A stretch of 41,253 nucleotides of DNA from Lachnospiraceae bacterium (GTDB lineage Bacteria; Bacillota; Clostridia; Lachnospirales; Lachnospiraceae): NCBI GenBank assembly GCA_028692055.1, contig JAQUYA010000018.1, positions 1 to 41,253 on the forward strand, in the 5' to 3' direction. Positions 6,565-14,972 of the stretch are shown piece by piece. The notes under the pieces are model-generated. The model was not told the DNA's origin, searched no databases, and saw nothing but the letters and a program-made list of their open reading frames with translations. A program made the translations under genes and the position numbers. Within the stretch, counting starts at the first letter, position 1. Each line of letters opens with the position of its first letter.

Positions 6565-7191
6565 TTACATATTTTTTTTCTCAAAGTCCTCAATGTATTG
6601 AATAATTAAATTAACCGTTCCGCCCACACCTAAAACACTACTGTTAATACATAAATCATAGCTTTCTGCCTGCCCCCATTTTTTGGAAGAATAATAATTG
6701 TAATAGCTGGAACGCTGTTTGTCTTTTTTGATAATCATATCCTTGGCTTTTTCATCTGTTAAATTATATTTACCGGCAATACGTTTTATCTTTACATCCA
6801 TATCCCCATAGATAAAAAGATGTAAGGAATTTTTGTAATCCGCTAATGCATAATCCGCACATCTTCCAACGATAACACACGGACCTTCGTCTGCAATCTT
6901 TTTAACCGTATCAAATTGTGCCAAAAAAACTTTATGGCTTATTGGCATATCTACAAAAGAAGAAGAATTATATCCAAATGAATACGTATCCATAACCAGA
7001 TTATACAGAAACGAATTAGTTGGTCGTTCATCGTGATTTTGAATCATTTCCTCACAAAATCCACTCTCTTTTGCTGCTCTTGTTAATAATTCTTTATCGA
7101 AACATTTAATACCGAAATGCTCTGCTACTTTTTCCCCTATTTCACGTCCACCTGAACCAAACTGGCGACCAATGGTAATAATAGTATTCAT
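6565..7191 (-). CDS. Cytidylate-kinase-like family protein
   Basis: P-loop nucleoside-kinase-fold protein of the cytidylate-kinase-like family, common in Clostridia. The P-loop is near the N-terminus (TIGRQFGSGGREIGEKVA), and a later VIVGRCADY stretch is also typical. The frame can be extended to a GTG at 7203, but the AAGG ribosome site then touches that codon. The ATG at 7191 has proper spacing, giving 208 residues. It differs from true Cmk, which starts with a GPAGAGKST-type loop and has a separate CMP-binding insert, so the substrate is unknown. It stands alone between the AI-2E gene and sdaAA. Confidence 0.82.
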   Translation of the reverse strand: MNTIITIGRQFGSGGREIGEKVAEHFGIKCFDKELLTRAAKESGFCEEMIQNHDERPTNSFLYNLVMDTYSFGYNSSSFVDMPISHKVFLAQFDTVKKIADEGPCVIVGRCADYALADYKNSLHLFIYGDMDVKIKRIAGKYNLTDEKAKDMIIKKDKQRSSYYNYYSSKKWGQAESYDLCINSSVLGVGGTVNLIIQYIEDFEKKNM

Positions 7192-7305
7192 AAAATCACA
7201 CACCTTTCTTATTTATATTTTTCATGTATATTTAGAATGTAGTTATTTATGAATCATAAAAATGAAAATTATAGTTCATATATATATTATATACAACTTT
7301 TCCCA

Positions 7306-8205
7306 TTATTTCAACGATAAATCCATTTGTGAATGACTTATAGCTTCTGTAATCCTTTGTGCTTCATTTGTAGCAGCCAAACCACCTTTTCCGGTTTCAC
7401 GTAAAGATACATCCATCTTGTCTCCTACTTCCTTCATGGCATCAATAACCTGATCTGGAGGAATCCGACTTATGATACCCGCCATAGCCATATCACAGGA
7501 AGACATTGCATTGACAGCTCCTATTACATTTCTTTTCACACAAGGCACCTCTACAAGCCCCGCTACGGGGTCACAGACGAGTCCAAGCAAGCTTTTTAAT
7601 GAAATAGCTGCTGCGTGGATTATTTGCTCAGAATCGCCACCCTGCAAATAAACAAGTGCACCTGCCGCCATTGCACTGGCAGAACCAATTTCCGCCTGAC
7701 AACCACCTTCTGCGCCGCTGATTGATGCACGTGTTGCTATAATCTGCCCAATACCGGCACTTACGTACATGGCTTCGATTATCTTTGGTGTATCGGCTTT
7801 TTTTTCAATGAAATATGGTACTAAAACCGCCGGCAATACACCGCAGGAGCCTGCTGTTGGTGCAGCTACAATTCGTTTCATACATGCATTGGATTCACCC
7901 ATTTGCAGTGCATATGTCATTACCTGATTCATGTAAGAGCCACAAAGAGATTTTGTATTCTCCTTGTCTGCGAAAAGTTCCATCTTATATCCGTCTTTAC
8001 CGACTAATCCACTTGCAGAAACAAGATTTTTTTCATACGTAGAGGCTGCTAAAAGGATGGCGTCCCATGTATTTTCCATTTGTTTTAACGAGTCTTCTTT
8101 GGTTACCTTTCTTTCATCACAATCACTTTCTAATATAATTTCATAAAAAGACTTATGTTCTTTTTCGCATATCGTTACGATTTCCTGCAAAGATTCAAAT
8201 GCCAT
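7306..8205 (-). CDS. sdaAA: L-serine dehydratase, iron-sulfur-dependent, alpha subunit
   Basis: Catalytic 4Fe-4S subunit converting L-serine to pyruvate and ammonia. The frame opens at 8226. A GAGGTG ribosome site nine bases before the ATG at 8205 makes that start better and gives 299 residues beginning MAFESLQ. In the longer numbering, Cys166 (GGCQAE), Cys208 (LVCDP) and Cys219 (VPCVKR) have spacings of 42 and 11. These equal those of the three cluster ligands in the single-chain E. coli enzyme. AAPTAGSCGVLPAV (Cys128) is another family signature. The beta subunit lies 117 bases upstream in the same direction, so the two form one operon. Pyruvate made here could feed fermentation. Confidence 0.96.
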   Translation of the reverse strand: MAFESLQEIVTICEKEHKSFYEIILESDCDERKVTKEDSLKQMENTWDAILLAASTYEKNLVSASGLVGKDGYKMELFADKENTKSLCGSYMNQVMTYALQMGESNACMKRIVAAPTAGSCGVLPAVLVPYFIEKKADTPKIIEAMYVSAGIGQIIATRASISGAEGGCQAEIGSASAMAAGALVYLQGGDSEQIIHAAAISLKSLLGLVCDPVAGLVEVPCVKRNVIGAVNAMSSCDMAMAGIISRIPPDQVIDAMKEVGDKMDVSLRETGKGGLAATNEAQRITEAISHSQMDLSLK

Positions 8206-8322
8206 TTTCTGATACACCTCTTCCATATACTTTATCTTCTTTTATATTTGATTTCCTATTTCCAGTTTTATATTGTTATTTATATTTTATGTTTTCTATT
8301 TTTATTTTCTGCTTCTTATTCC

Positions 8323-8991
8323 TTATTTTTTTTCTTCTGTATTAATATATGTGACCTTTATAATTCCTTCCAGACGCTCCAGCCAATGGATTGCTTCCAT
8401 GGGAATGCTTTGATCTGTTTCGATAACCATTACCGCATAACCCCCTCTTTTATCCCTGTAAAGCTGCATGGTTGCAATATTTACGGACTTATGTGACAGC
8501 ATAGAGGTAACCTCTGCAACATGACCTGGCTGATCCTGGTTATGAACAATTAGCGTCGGCTTCTCAGAGGTAAAGTTTACATCAATTCCATCTAATTTAT
8601 GAATCATAATACGTCCACCGCCAATGGAAGATGCCTGTACTTCTATTTCTCTCCCATTCTTCCCCTTTAATACCAGCAAAGCGGTATTTGGATGTGCATC
8701 TTTTAAATTCTTATTTTCAAAACGGAAAGATAAATCCTGCTTGCCTGCGAGTTCAAAGCTTTGTGGTATACGGATATCGTCCGGCTGTAAACCCAGCAGA
8801 CCTGCTATTATCGCACGGTCCGTTCCATGTCCACTCCCCGTTAAGGCAAAGGAACCATGTAAGAAAATAGTTGCATCTATAGGGGTATCCTTTAGAAGCT
8901 CCCTTGCAACCAACCCTATTTTCACTGCACCAGCAGTGTGTGAACTGCTTGGTCCAACCATAACCGGTCCTAAAATATCAAAAATATTCAT
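8323..8991 (-). CDS. sdaAB: L-serine dehydratase, beta subunit
   Basis: Regulatory/beta subunit of the two-chain iron-sulfur serine dehydratase. Residues 1-140 contain the hallmark GPSSSHTAGAVKIG and the HGSFALTGSGHGTD motif. Residues about 148-222 form an ACT domain (TLIVHNQDQPGHVAEVTSML), which binds L-serine in related enzymes. The 222-residue length is normal. MNIFDILGP is the usual start, with AAAGG upstream at a rather long distance. sdaAA follows, and the order beta-then-alpha is standard in Firmicutes. The A-rich spacer between the two genes contains no hairpin, which is consistent with cotranscription. Confidence 0.96.
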   Translation of the reverse strand: MNIFDILGPVMVGPSSSHTAGAVKIGLVARELLKDTPIDATIFLHGSFALTGSGHGTDRAIIAGLLGLQPDDIRIPQSFELAGKQDLSFRFENKNLKDAHPNTALLVLKGKNGREIEVQASSIGGGRIMIHKLDGIDVNFTSEKPTLIVHNQDQPGHVAEVTSMLSHKSVNIATMQLYRDKRGGYAVMVIETDQSIPMEAIHWLERLEGIIKVTYINTEEKK

Positions 8992-9019
8992 CTTAATAAC
9001 TATGCCTTTCTCTTAGAAT

Positions 9020-9047
9020 GCACTTTTGTCATATAGGCACAAAGTGC
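9020..9047. promoter_or_regulatory. Inverted repeat upstream of sdaAB, possible operator
   Basis: GCACTTTTGT (9020-9029) and ACAAAGTGC (9039-9047) pair over nine bases with one bulged T. It lies 29-56 bases before the sdaAB start, where a promoter or leader would be. The core GCACAAAGTG recurs at the right edge of the window near 41169. Regulation is inferred from position only. Confidence 0.45.
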
Positions 9048-9083
9048 GTGTAAATATTATTTACTAAAAACAAAAAAATAAAC

Positions 9084-9120
9084 AAAAACCCTGATAGAAC
9101 ACATTTGTTCCACAGGGTTT
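9084..9120 (-). terminator. Intrinsic terminator after the cstA-type gene
   Basis: On the minus strand AAACCCTG and CAGGGTTT enclose a second short pairing (GGAAC with GTTCT). The structure is followed by TTTGTTTATTTTTTT, a T-rich tract. It lies about 60 bases past the stop of the CstA-type gene. Confidence 0.85.
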
Positions 9121-9177
9121 CCATTTATCTATAAGATATACTTATCTCTTTCAATTGTCAATCTTTAAAATATAAAA

Positions 9178-10857
9178 TTATTTTGCTGCTTCTTTATTGC
9201 CCCAAAGTACTTTACCACCATCAATGATAAGGATAATAGCAAGAATAACAACTGGAACGATAATGACGCACTGCAATACATCCGTAAACATTGTTGTCGC
9301 ATCTAAGGCTCCGCCCATAATGTTGGTTAAGTTTGTCTTGAAGGTTAAGAATAAGGAAGACAAACAAGCTATTGACATAAAGATGATTGGAATAAATAAC
9401 ATTTTGTTGTCTTTTCCAATTTTCTTTAAATATGTACCAATCGCTAAAAATGCAGGAACAGCTACTAATTGGTTACATGCACCAAACAACGGCCAAACCT
9501 TTTCATAACCAGCTAAGCAAAGCACAAAACCACAGAATGCCGTGATAAGGGTTGCAACATACATATTGTTTAAGATATTTTTCTCACCTTTTTTATTCGT
9601 TGCAAATAATTCCTGGAACATGAAACGTCCAAGTCTAGTTGCTGTATCCAGACTTGTTAAACAGAAGCATGAAACAGCAAGACAAATAATTGTGTTTGTT
9701 GCTGCAACTGCGTTTGTGCTGAAGCCCATTTTTGCAAAGAATCCGGAAATAGCTGCACCAAAGATTACAGTAGGGGAAATTTTATCAAGTCCCATTGCAT
9801 TTTGAACAAATGCCTGTGTACCATCTGCAGATAAAGTACCAATTGCAATTAATGAAATAACAGCCAATACACACTCAATTAACATAGAACCATAACCGAT
9901 TGCCAGGGCATCTTTTTCATTATCCAATTGTTTAGATGTTGTTCCAGAACCTATCAGTGAGTGGAAGCCAGAAATAGCACCACAAGCAATTGTAATAAAT
10001 AAGGTTGGGAACATATAGGTACCGTTCACAGAAAATCCTACAAATGCAGGTGTTTCAATTACCGGATTTGCACCGATGATACCTACAACTGCAGCAGCCA
10101 TCATAAAATAAAGCAAGAAACTGCTTAAGTAATCCCTAGGTTGTAATAAGATCCAAACCGGAGTTACAGATGCAATCATAATATAAACAAAAACAAAACC
10201 AATCCAGAAAGCTTTTGGTAATTGAATTGGGCAGATAAGACCAATTACAACACAAACTGCCAAGAGGATAACGCCTACTACTGTTGCTACTCCCATAGGC
10301 GCATTTTTTCTATAAACAAAATATCCAAATCCAATTGCTAATACAATGAAAAGTATGGATGCTGTTGCTACGGAACCATTTGCTGCACTTCCAGTGAAAC
10401 TGTTTGCTACGATATCACCAAATGCGGCAATTACAAGAAGTAATACTAACCATGCAAATACAGTAAACAGGACACGGCATTTACGTCCAATTGTATCTTC
10501 AATTACCTCGCCCAATGATTTTCCTTTGTGACGAATAGATACAAAAATAGAACCAAAATCTTGAACTGCACCGAAGAAAATACCACCGATTACAATCCAT
10601 AAGAAACATGGAATCCAGCCAAAAAATGCTGCCTGAATTGGTCCATTGATAGGGCCTGCTCCGGCAATTGATGAAAAGTGATGTCCCATAAGTACTGGTG
10701 TCTTAGCTGGGCAATAATCCACACCGTCTTCTAGTTCATGGGCTGGTGTTTTAATGGAAGGATCAATCCCCCATTTTTTTGCCAACCATCTACCATAAGT
10801 AAGGTAAGCAACTACGAAAATAATAATTGATAAAACGATTAATAATATTGCACTCAC
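9178..10857 (-). CDS. cstA: CstA-family carbon starvation / pyruvate-type transporter
   Basis: Multi-spanning membrane carrier of the CstA family. E. coli members (CstA, BtsT) take up pyruvate, and peptide uptake has also been proposed. The 559 residues match the short Firmicute form; E. coli CstA is about 700. The N-terminal helix is followed by the family signature GHHFSSIAGAGPINGP (about 58-73), a strong identifier. GAISGFHSLIGSGTTSKQ and a long run of hydrophobic helices follow. The start is GTG at 10857, preceded by an excellent AGGAGGG. It is a single gene with its own terminator. Its place next to serine dehydratase, which produces pyruvate, fits pyruvate handling, but that link is inference. 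Confidence 0.92.
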   Translation of the reverse strand: MSAILLIVLSIIIFVVAYLTYGRWLAKKWGIDPSIKTPAHELEDGVDYCPAKTPVLMGHHFSSIAGAGPINGPIQAAFFGWIPCFLWIVIGGIFFGAVQDFGSIFVSIRHKGKSLGEVIEDTIGRKCRVLFTVFAWLVLLLVIAAFGDIVANSFTGSAANGSVATASILFIVLAIGFGYFVYRKNAPMGVATVVGVILLAVCVVIGLICPIQLPKAFWIGFVFVYIMIASVTPVWILLQPRDYLSSFLLYFMMAAAVVGIIGANPVIETPAFVGFSVNGTYMFPTLFITIACGAISGFHSLIGSGTTSKQLDNEKDALAIGYGSMLIECVLAVISLIAIGTLSADGTQAFVQNAMGLDKISPTVIFGAAISGFFAKMGFSTNAVAATNTIICLAVSCFCLTSLDTATRLGRFMFQELFATNKKGEKNILNNMYVATLITAFCGFVLCLAGYEKVWPLFGACNQLVAVPAFLAIGTYLKKIGKDNKMLFIPIIFMSIACLSSLFLTFKTNLTNIMGGALDATTMFTDVLQCVIIVPVVILAIILIIDGGKVLWGNKEAAK

Positions 10858-10908
10858 ACTTAATCCCTCCTATTTTTTTATTTTTTAGAGTGTTTGTGTT
10901 CTCATTTA

Positions 10909-10928
10909 AAATAGATTCGCATCTATTT
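10909..10928 (-). terminator. Short AT-rich hairpin, probable terminator
   Basis: AAATAGAT and ATCTATTT form a perfect 8-bp stem around a 4-nt loop. On the minus strand it is followed by TTTAAA. It lies 28 bases after the stop of the 201-residue protein and before the CstA-type gene, so it probably separates the two transcripts, although the stem is weak. Confidence 0.5.
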
Positions 10929-10956
10929 AATAAGCAAAATTTTACCAGCAGAATTT

Positions 10957-11562
10957 TTATTCTACTATATTTGTTTGTTGAAAAGCCTGTTTATTAGTCT
11001 TTGTAAGCAACTCTTCAAATCCAATTTTACCTTTTTTTACATCATCAAAAGCTGTTTTAAATATATTTTTTGATTTGCGTGCCATTTGATTGGTATATAC
11101 ACATTCATCTTCCATAGAAACTACCACCAGATGCCCTTGGCTAAATCCACGAATATTAAAACGATAGCCCTTGTCAAAACCAGTCTTTTTTATTAATTTC
11201 TGTATTTCTTTACCTGGAGCTCTGTCTGTAATAACCGCAATCGTTAAATAACTGTACATATGATTTTTTTCAGGTTCCTTTTTTCCTTTACATACAAGCT
11301 CTGGTTCCATATATTTTTTCCACAAGTCTTGTACCTCTTGAAGCGTTTCTATGGTACATTCCTCTTCTTCCAGAAAGAGAACATGTTCGTAGCTGTCAGA
11401 AGTCCACAGATTTGCCTCACGGGCAAGTACATATTTTTCTACAGACGAAAAAAAGTATCCATATGCAGGATACTCTTTGCCATGAACCGCATACGGTTTA
11501 TAGATGTCAAATGTACCCGAATATATTGCAAGAAGCCTATTAAGGTAAGCCGTTTTGTCCAT
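10957..11562 (-). CDS. Conserved-looking soluble protein of unknown function
   Basis: A 201-residue protein without signal peptide or membrane segments. I recognise no domain with confidence; it resembles uncharacterised clostridial proteins. It begins with a tyrosine-rich stretch (YLNRLLAIYSGTFDIYKPY). A cluster of acidic residues near 65-70 (FLEEEECTIETLQEV) follows. A central part looks like an alternating beta fold (YSYLTIAVITDRAPG, then GHLVVVSMEDE), and the C-terminus is polar. AAGGGG nine bases before the ATG marks the start. About 180 bases of AT-rich leader precede it, holding an 8-bp inverted repeat (ACTTTAAC with GTTAAAGT, about 11603-11637). Its position between cstA and rluD gives no functional hint. 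Confidence 0.7.
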   Translation of the reverse strand: MDKTAYLNRLLAIYSGTFDIYKPYAVHGKEYPAYGYFFSSVEKYVLAREANLWTSDSYEHVLFLEEEECTIETLQEVQDLWKKYMEPELVCKGKKEPEKNHMYSYLTIAVITDRAPGKEIQKLIKKTGFDKGYRFNIRGFSQGHLVVVSMEDECVYTNQMARKSKNIFKTAFDDVKKGKIGFEELLTKTNKQAFQQTNIVE

Positions 11563-11743
11563 GTAATAATACCCCTTCGTATTAAATATTTTATAAAGTT
11601 AATACTTTAACATTTCTTCAAGTTAACGAGTTAAAGTCTTAAACAATGAAATTTTACCACTAATTTTGACATTATACAACCTTTTTTGCTCGAAAAATTT
11701 AGAAAAATATAAGAATTATTTAAGAATTGTACTTTATTTCACA

Positions 11744-12652
11744 CTAAAGTGTATTGAGTAAATGTTGAAAATATTCCGGTATTGGTGCTTCCACCTCGAT
11801 ATATTGTTTGGTGGTAGGATGGATAAAGCCAAGAGTCATGGCATGCAGGGTCTGTCCTTGTAATATGAAGGGGTTTTTTAGATTTGAGTACACATTATCT
11901 CCCAGCAATGGATGTCCAATGCTGGCCATATGTACTCTGATTTGATGGGTGCGTCCTGTTTCCAGTACACATTCGACGTAGGTATATTTTGAAAATCGCT
12001 GTAAGACCTTATAATGCGTAACCGCATTTTTACCATGTACAGAATGGGTAGACATTTTTTTGCGGTCAGTTGGATGACGTCCAATGGATGCATTCACACA
12101 TCCTTCGTTCTCTTTGATTACACCGTGTACGATGGCGCGGTATTTTCTTGTAATCGTATGCTCTTTCAGCTGCTCTGCAATCGTACTATGTGCATGGTCA
12201 TTCTTGCATACAATAATAGAGCCCGTCGTATTCATATCAATACGATGAACAATCCCTGGACGCATCACACCATTAATCCCAGATAGCTCGTCCTTGCAAT
12301 GAAATAATACTGCATTAACCAGTGTCCCGGAATAATGTCCTGCTGCAGGATGTACCACCATCCCTTTTGGTTTATTGACTATCAGAACATCTTTATCCTC
12401 ATAAAGTATCTCTAGTGGGATATCTTCTGCCATTATTTCCGGTTCTAAGGCGTCCGGAATATCAAAAGTAATACAATCCCTGCTCTTCACCCGGTAATTT
12501 GCTTTTACTTTTTTATCATTTACAGAAATCTGTTCCCCATTTAATAATTTTTGAATAAAGGAACGGGATAAATCATCTCTTGAAGCTGCAATATATTTAT
12601 CAATACGTTCGTTCTCATATTCCGCTGATACCTCTATACATATTGACTGCAT
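11744..12652 (-). CDS. rluD: RluD-family 23S rRNA pseudouridine synthase
   Basis: Converts specific uridines of 23S rRNA to pseudouridine. An N-terminal S4 RNA-binding domain (about 17-75) precedes the catalytic domain. The active-site motif is HRIDMNTTG with catalytic Asp142 (numbered from the GTG at 12661). RTHQIRVHMASIGHPLLGD is the second family signature. The better start is the ATG at 12652, since AAGGAG abuts the upstream GTG; this gives 302 residues. It follows lspA by 27 bases, and the lspA-rluD (ylyB) pairing is common across Firmicutes. RluD and the close paralogues RluC/YlyB cannot be told apart here. The stop codon lies inside a small hairpin (ACACT-TT-AGTGT). Confidence 0.9.
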   Translation of the reverse strand: MQSICIEVSAEYENERIDKYIAASRDDLSRSFIQKLLNGEQISVNDKKVKANYRVKSRDCITFDIPDALEPEIMAEDIPLEILYEDKDVLIVNKPKGMVVHPAAGHYSGTLVNAVLFHCKDELSGINGVMRPGIVHRIDMNTTGSIIVCKNDHAHSTIAEQLKEHTITRKYRAIVHGVIKENEGCVNASIGRHPTDRKKMSTHSVHGKNAVTHYKVLQRFSKYTYVECVLETGRTHQIRVHMASIGHPLLGDNVYSNLKNPFILQGQTLHAMTLGFIHPTTKQYIEVEAPIPEYFQHLLNTL

Positions 12653-12679
12653 AAATAACACTCCTTCTCAATGAAATGA

Positions 12680-13210
12680 TTATTTAATCTCTCTGATTTT
12701 ATTTTGTTTAAAGCTCAAAAAGTTCAAATCATCTTCTTTATAAACAAATAATAACAGTATAACAAGAAAAAATGTCGCTACAGTCACATAGATATCTGCC
12801 ACATTAAAAATTGGAAACTGGATAATAACCGCATAAATAAAGTCAACCACATACTCTAAACGAATACGGTCAATCATATTTCCAATAGCTCCTGCTGCAA
12901 TCATTACCAGTAATAAATGCAGAATATCATATTTCTTTGTATCCGGAACCTTGTATAAAAAATATACAATCAGACAAATAATGATAATTGCAACAAATAC
13001 AAAGAAAAACTTCTGATTTTTAAGCATGCCAAAAGCTGCACCTCGATTTTCCAGATAATTCAGCTCCAGTACATTTGGAATAACATCAAATGCTGCCTTA
13101 TCTTTTAACTTGATGACTGCTAAATATTTCGTAAATTGATCAAATGCAATTAACATCGCTAAAAAAATAAAATCTAAAACAAAACATATTTTTTTCTTTT
13201 TACTCATCAT
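12680..13210 (-). CDS. lspA: Lipoprotein signal peptidase (signal peptidase II)
   Basis: Membrane aspartyl protease that removes signal peptides from prolipoproteins after lipidation. The 176 residues contain four membrane helices, near 10-28, 68-86, 95-113 and 140-158. The family motifs are ENRGAAFG (55-62), GNMIDR with Asp114, VVDF with Asp123 and FNVAD with Asp139; the paired aspartates form the active site. GGGAG lies 11 bases before the ATG. The gene sits 24 bases after aroB and before rluD in the same direction. The predicted lipoprotein D,D-carboxypeptidase at 17723-18718 would be one of its substrates. Confidence 0.96.
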   Translation of the reverse strand: MMSKKKKICFVLDFIFLAMLIAFDQFTKYLAVIKLKDKAAFDVIPNVLELNYLENRGAAFGMLKNQKFFFVFVAIIIICLIVYFLYKVPDTKKYDILHLLLVMIAAGAIGNMIDRIRLEYVVDFIYAVIIQFPIFNVADIYVTVATFFLVILLLFVYKEDDLNFLSFKQNKIREIK

Positions 13211-13234
13211 ATTTCACATAGCTCCCATCAACTT

Positions 13235-14344
13235 TTATTCCGTCATATCTACTTCATTATAGTATAGCTCTTTTACAGCTTCCAGCATATCTTCTTCCGT
13301 AACAGTAGTATCAATGACTGCTTTTCCGATTTTCTTTAACAAAATAAATTTGATTTTACCGGCATCCATTTTCTTATCTGATTTTGTCAGCTTTACAATT
13401 TCATCTGGGTTGATGTTGTCAACTGTAATCGGCAGATAAAAAGGTACAAACATATCTCTGATTTCATAAAATTCATCATCACTTAATAATTTGTGCTTTT
13501 TCGAAATAAAAGCGGCAGCAACACATCCCAATGCTACACATTCACCGTGTGCCAGCTCAAAATTTTTAGCTTTTTCAATAGCATGTCCAATTGTATGTCC
13601 AAGATTTAATAAAGCCCTTTCTCCTTTTTCAGTAGGGTCCTTTTCAACGATGGCTTTTTTTATCTGGTCAGTTTTGATAACCATTTCTTCAAGTGTAATG
13701 AGATTTCGCTCACAAATTTCATACATATTTGTAATTATCCATTCATAAAATACAGCATCTTTTATCAATGCCGATTTCATAACTTCCCCCATACCAGAAA
13801 AAAATTGTCTGTCTTCTAAATCTTTTAAGGTAGATAAATTAATGTATACCAGCTTGGGCATATAGAAAGCACCAACCATATTTTTATATTGATCAAAATC
13901 AACTCCTGTTTTACCACCAATGCTACTATCCACCTGTGAAAGCAAAGTAGTCGGTATTTGTATGAAGTCAATACCTCTTAAATAGGTTGCAGCTGTGTAG
14001 CCAGTTAAATCACCTACAACACCACCACCTAATGCAACCAAAAGATCCTTCCGTGTAAAGCCCTGCTGAATTAAAAAAGTATATGCATCCTTTACTGTGT
14101 TCAATGTCTTATGCTGCTCACCTGCTGGGAAAGAAAATATAACAACTTTTCGGCAGTGATTTTCAAAAAGACTTTTTATTTCAGTGGCATACAGTGCCTC
14201 TACATTTGAATCTGTGACAATACAGATATTTCTGCTTTCAATTTCCAAATCCTCAAATTCCAAAATCAATTCCCTAAAATTATCTGCATATACAATATCA
14301 TAACAAGGTTTTTTATTATAATTAATTGGTAAACGCGCTGCCAT
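13235..14344 (-). CDS. aroB: 3-dehydroquinate synthase
   Basis: NAD-dependent enzyme of the shikimate pathway that converts DAHP to 3-dehydroquinate for aromatic amino-acid synthesis. At 369 residues it is full length. Key features are GGGVVGDLTGYTAATYLRG (NAD-binding glycine motif), PTTLLSQVDSSIGGKTGVD (substrate site), and NLGHTIGHAIE with metal-binding histidines, followed by HGECVALG. GGGAG precedes the ATG. No other aro genes are adjacent. It shares direction and close spacing with lspA-rluD and probably heads that operon, since a terminator separates it from sepF upstream. Confidence 0.97.
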   Translation of the reverse strand: MAARLPINYNKKPCYDIVYADNFRELILEFEDLEIESRNICIVTDSNVEALYATEIKSLFENHCRKVVIFSFPAGEQHKTLNTVKDAYTFLIQQGFTRKDLLVALGGGVVGDLTGYTAATYLRGIDFIQIPTTLLSQVDSSIGGKTGVDFDQYKNMVGAFYMPKLVYINLSTLKDLEDRQFFSGMGEVMKSALIKDAVFYEWIITNMYEICERNLITLEEMVIKTDQIKKAIVEKDPTEKGERALLNLGHTIGHAIEKAKNFELAHGECVALGCVAAAFISKKHKLLSDDEFYEIRDMFVPFYLPITVDNINPDEIVKLTKSDKKMDAGKIKFILLKKIGKAVIDTTVTEEDMLEAVKELYYNEVDMTE

Positions 14345-14396
14345 ATTTTAAATCTCCCTTCAAGCATACAAAATAGTGAGCATTTCCCTGTTACAT

Positions 14397-14450
14397 AAAA
14401 ATAGCGAATCACAGATTCATCATACTTCATATCTCTGACTCGCTTTACAT
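14397..14450 (-). terminator. Terminator after sepF
   Basis: On the minus strand AGCGAGTCAGAGAT pairs with ATCTGTGATTCGCT (one mismatch, one G-T pair) around a 14-nt loop, followed by ATTTTTATG. It closes the hlyD-like-yggS-sepF operon before aroB. Confidence 0.8.
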
Positions 14451-14451
14451 A

Positions 14452-14961
14452 CTAATTATTCAAAGATGGAACATCAAAAGAACCTGCTATTAAATCTTGA
14501 AAATCTCCGGAAATATCAACACTTGCTGGAGTAATAATAAAGATATAATGGGATATTTTTTGTAAATTACCACTGATTGCAAAACAGGAACCCGATGTGA
14601 AATCAATAATTCTCTGAGCAATATCAACATCTAATCCTTCCAAATTCAAGACCACCGTTCTGTTGGCTAATAATGTTTCTGTAATTTCCCTTGCTTCTTC
14701 CACGGAGTTAGGTTTAATTACGCATACCTCCATACCGGCGCCAATATTTCGTTTATTTTGTTGACGCATTGGAGTTACTTTTGGTACCGATTTTTTAATC
14801 GGTTTATCATCCATATCATCGGAATAATCTCTTGTACTTGATTTTTTTGTAGGCTTTTCTGGTATTACTTCGTCTTCGTCGTCAAAATATTCATCGTCGT
14901 AATCCATTTCTTCCTCATCTGTTAGTTTCATCGCATTTAGAAACCTGTCCATTACTCCCAT
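14452..14961 (-). CDS. sepF: SepF cell-division protein
   Basis: FtsZ-binding septum protein that tethers and bundles FtsZ filaments at the membrane. The 169 residues show the standard layout. Residues 1-12 (MGVMDRFLNAMK) form the amphipathic membrane-binding helix. Residues about 14-85 are a disordered acidic linker rich in Asp and Glu. The C-terminal SepF core begins at about 88 (CVIKPNSVEEAREI). It continues through NRTVVLNLEGLD, RIIDFTSG and a final strand with IITPASVDISGD. AAGGAG sits seven bases before the ATG. It follows yggS by 11 bases, the usual ylmE-ylmF arrangement of Firmicutes. Confidence 0.96.
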   Translation of the reverse strand: MGVMDRFLNAMKLTDEEEMDYDDEYFDDEDEVIPEKPTKKSSTRDYSDDMDDKPIKKSVPKVTPMRQQNKRNIGAGMEVCVIKPNSVEEAREITETLLANRTVVLNLEGLDVDIAQRIIDFTSGSCFAISGNLQKISHYIFIITPASVDISGDFQDLIAGSFDVPSLNN

Positions 14962-14972
14962 AATAATTCTCC

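Noticed and set aside
8624..9016. 130-codon open frame on the plus strand opposite sdaAB
   Set aside because: It is a mirror of a strongly conserved gene. Its Ser/Pro/Cys-rich composition is typical of antisense frames.
8992..9083. Amino-acid-sensing riboswitch or T-box before sdaAB
   Set aside because: The leader is short and holds only one bulged palindrome. No T-box sequence, glycine-type aptamer or terminator/antiterminator pair is visible.
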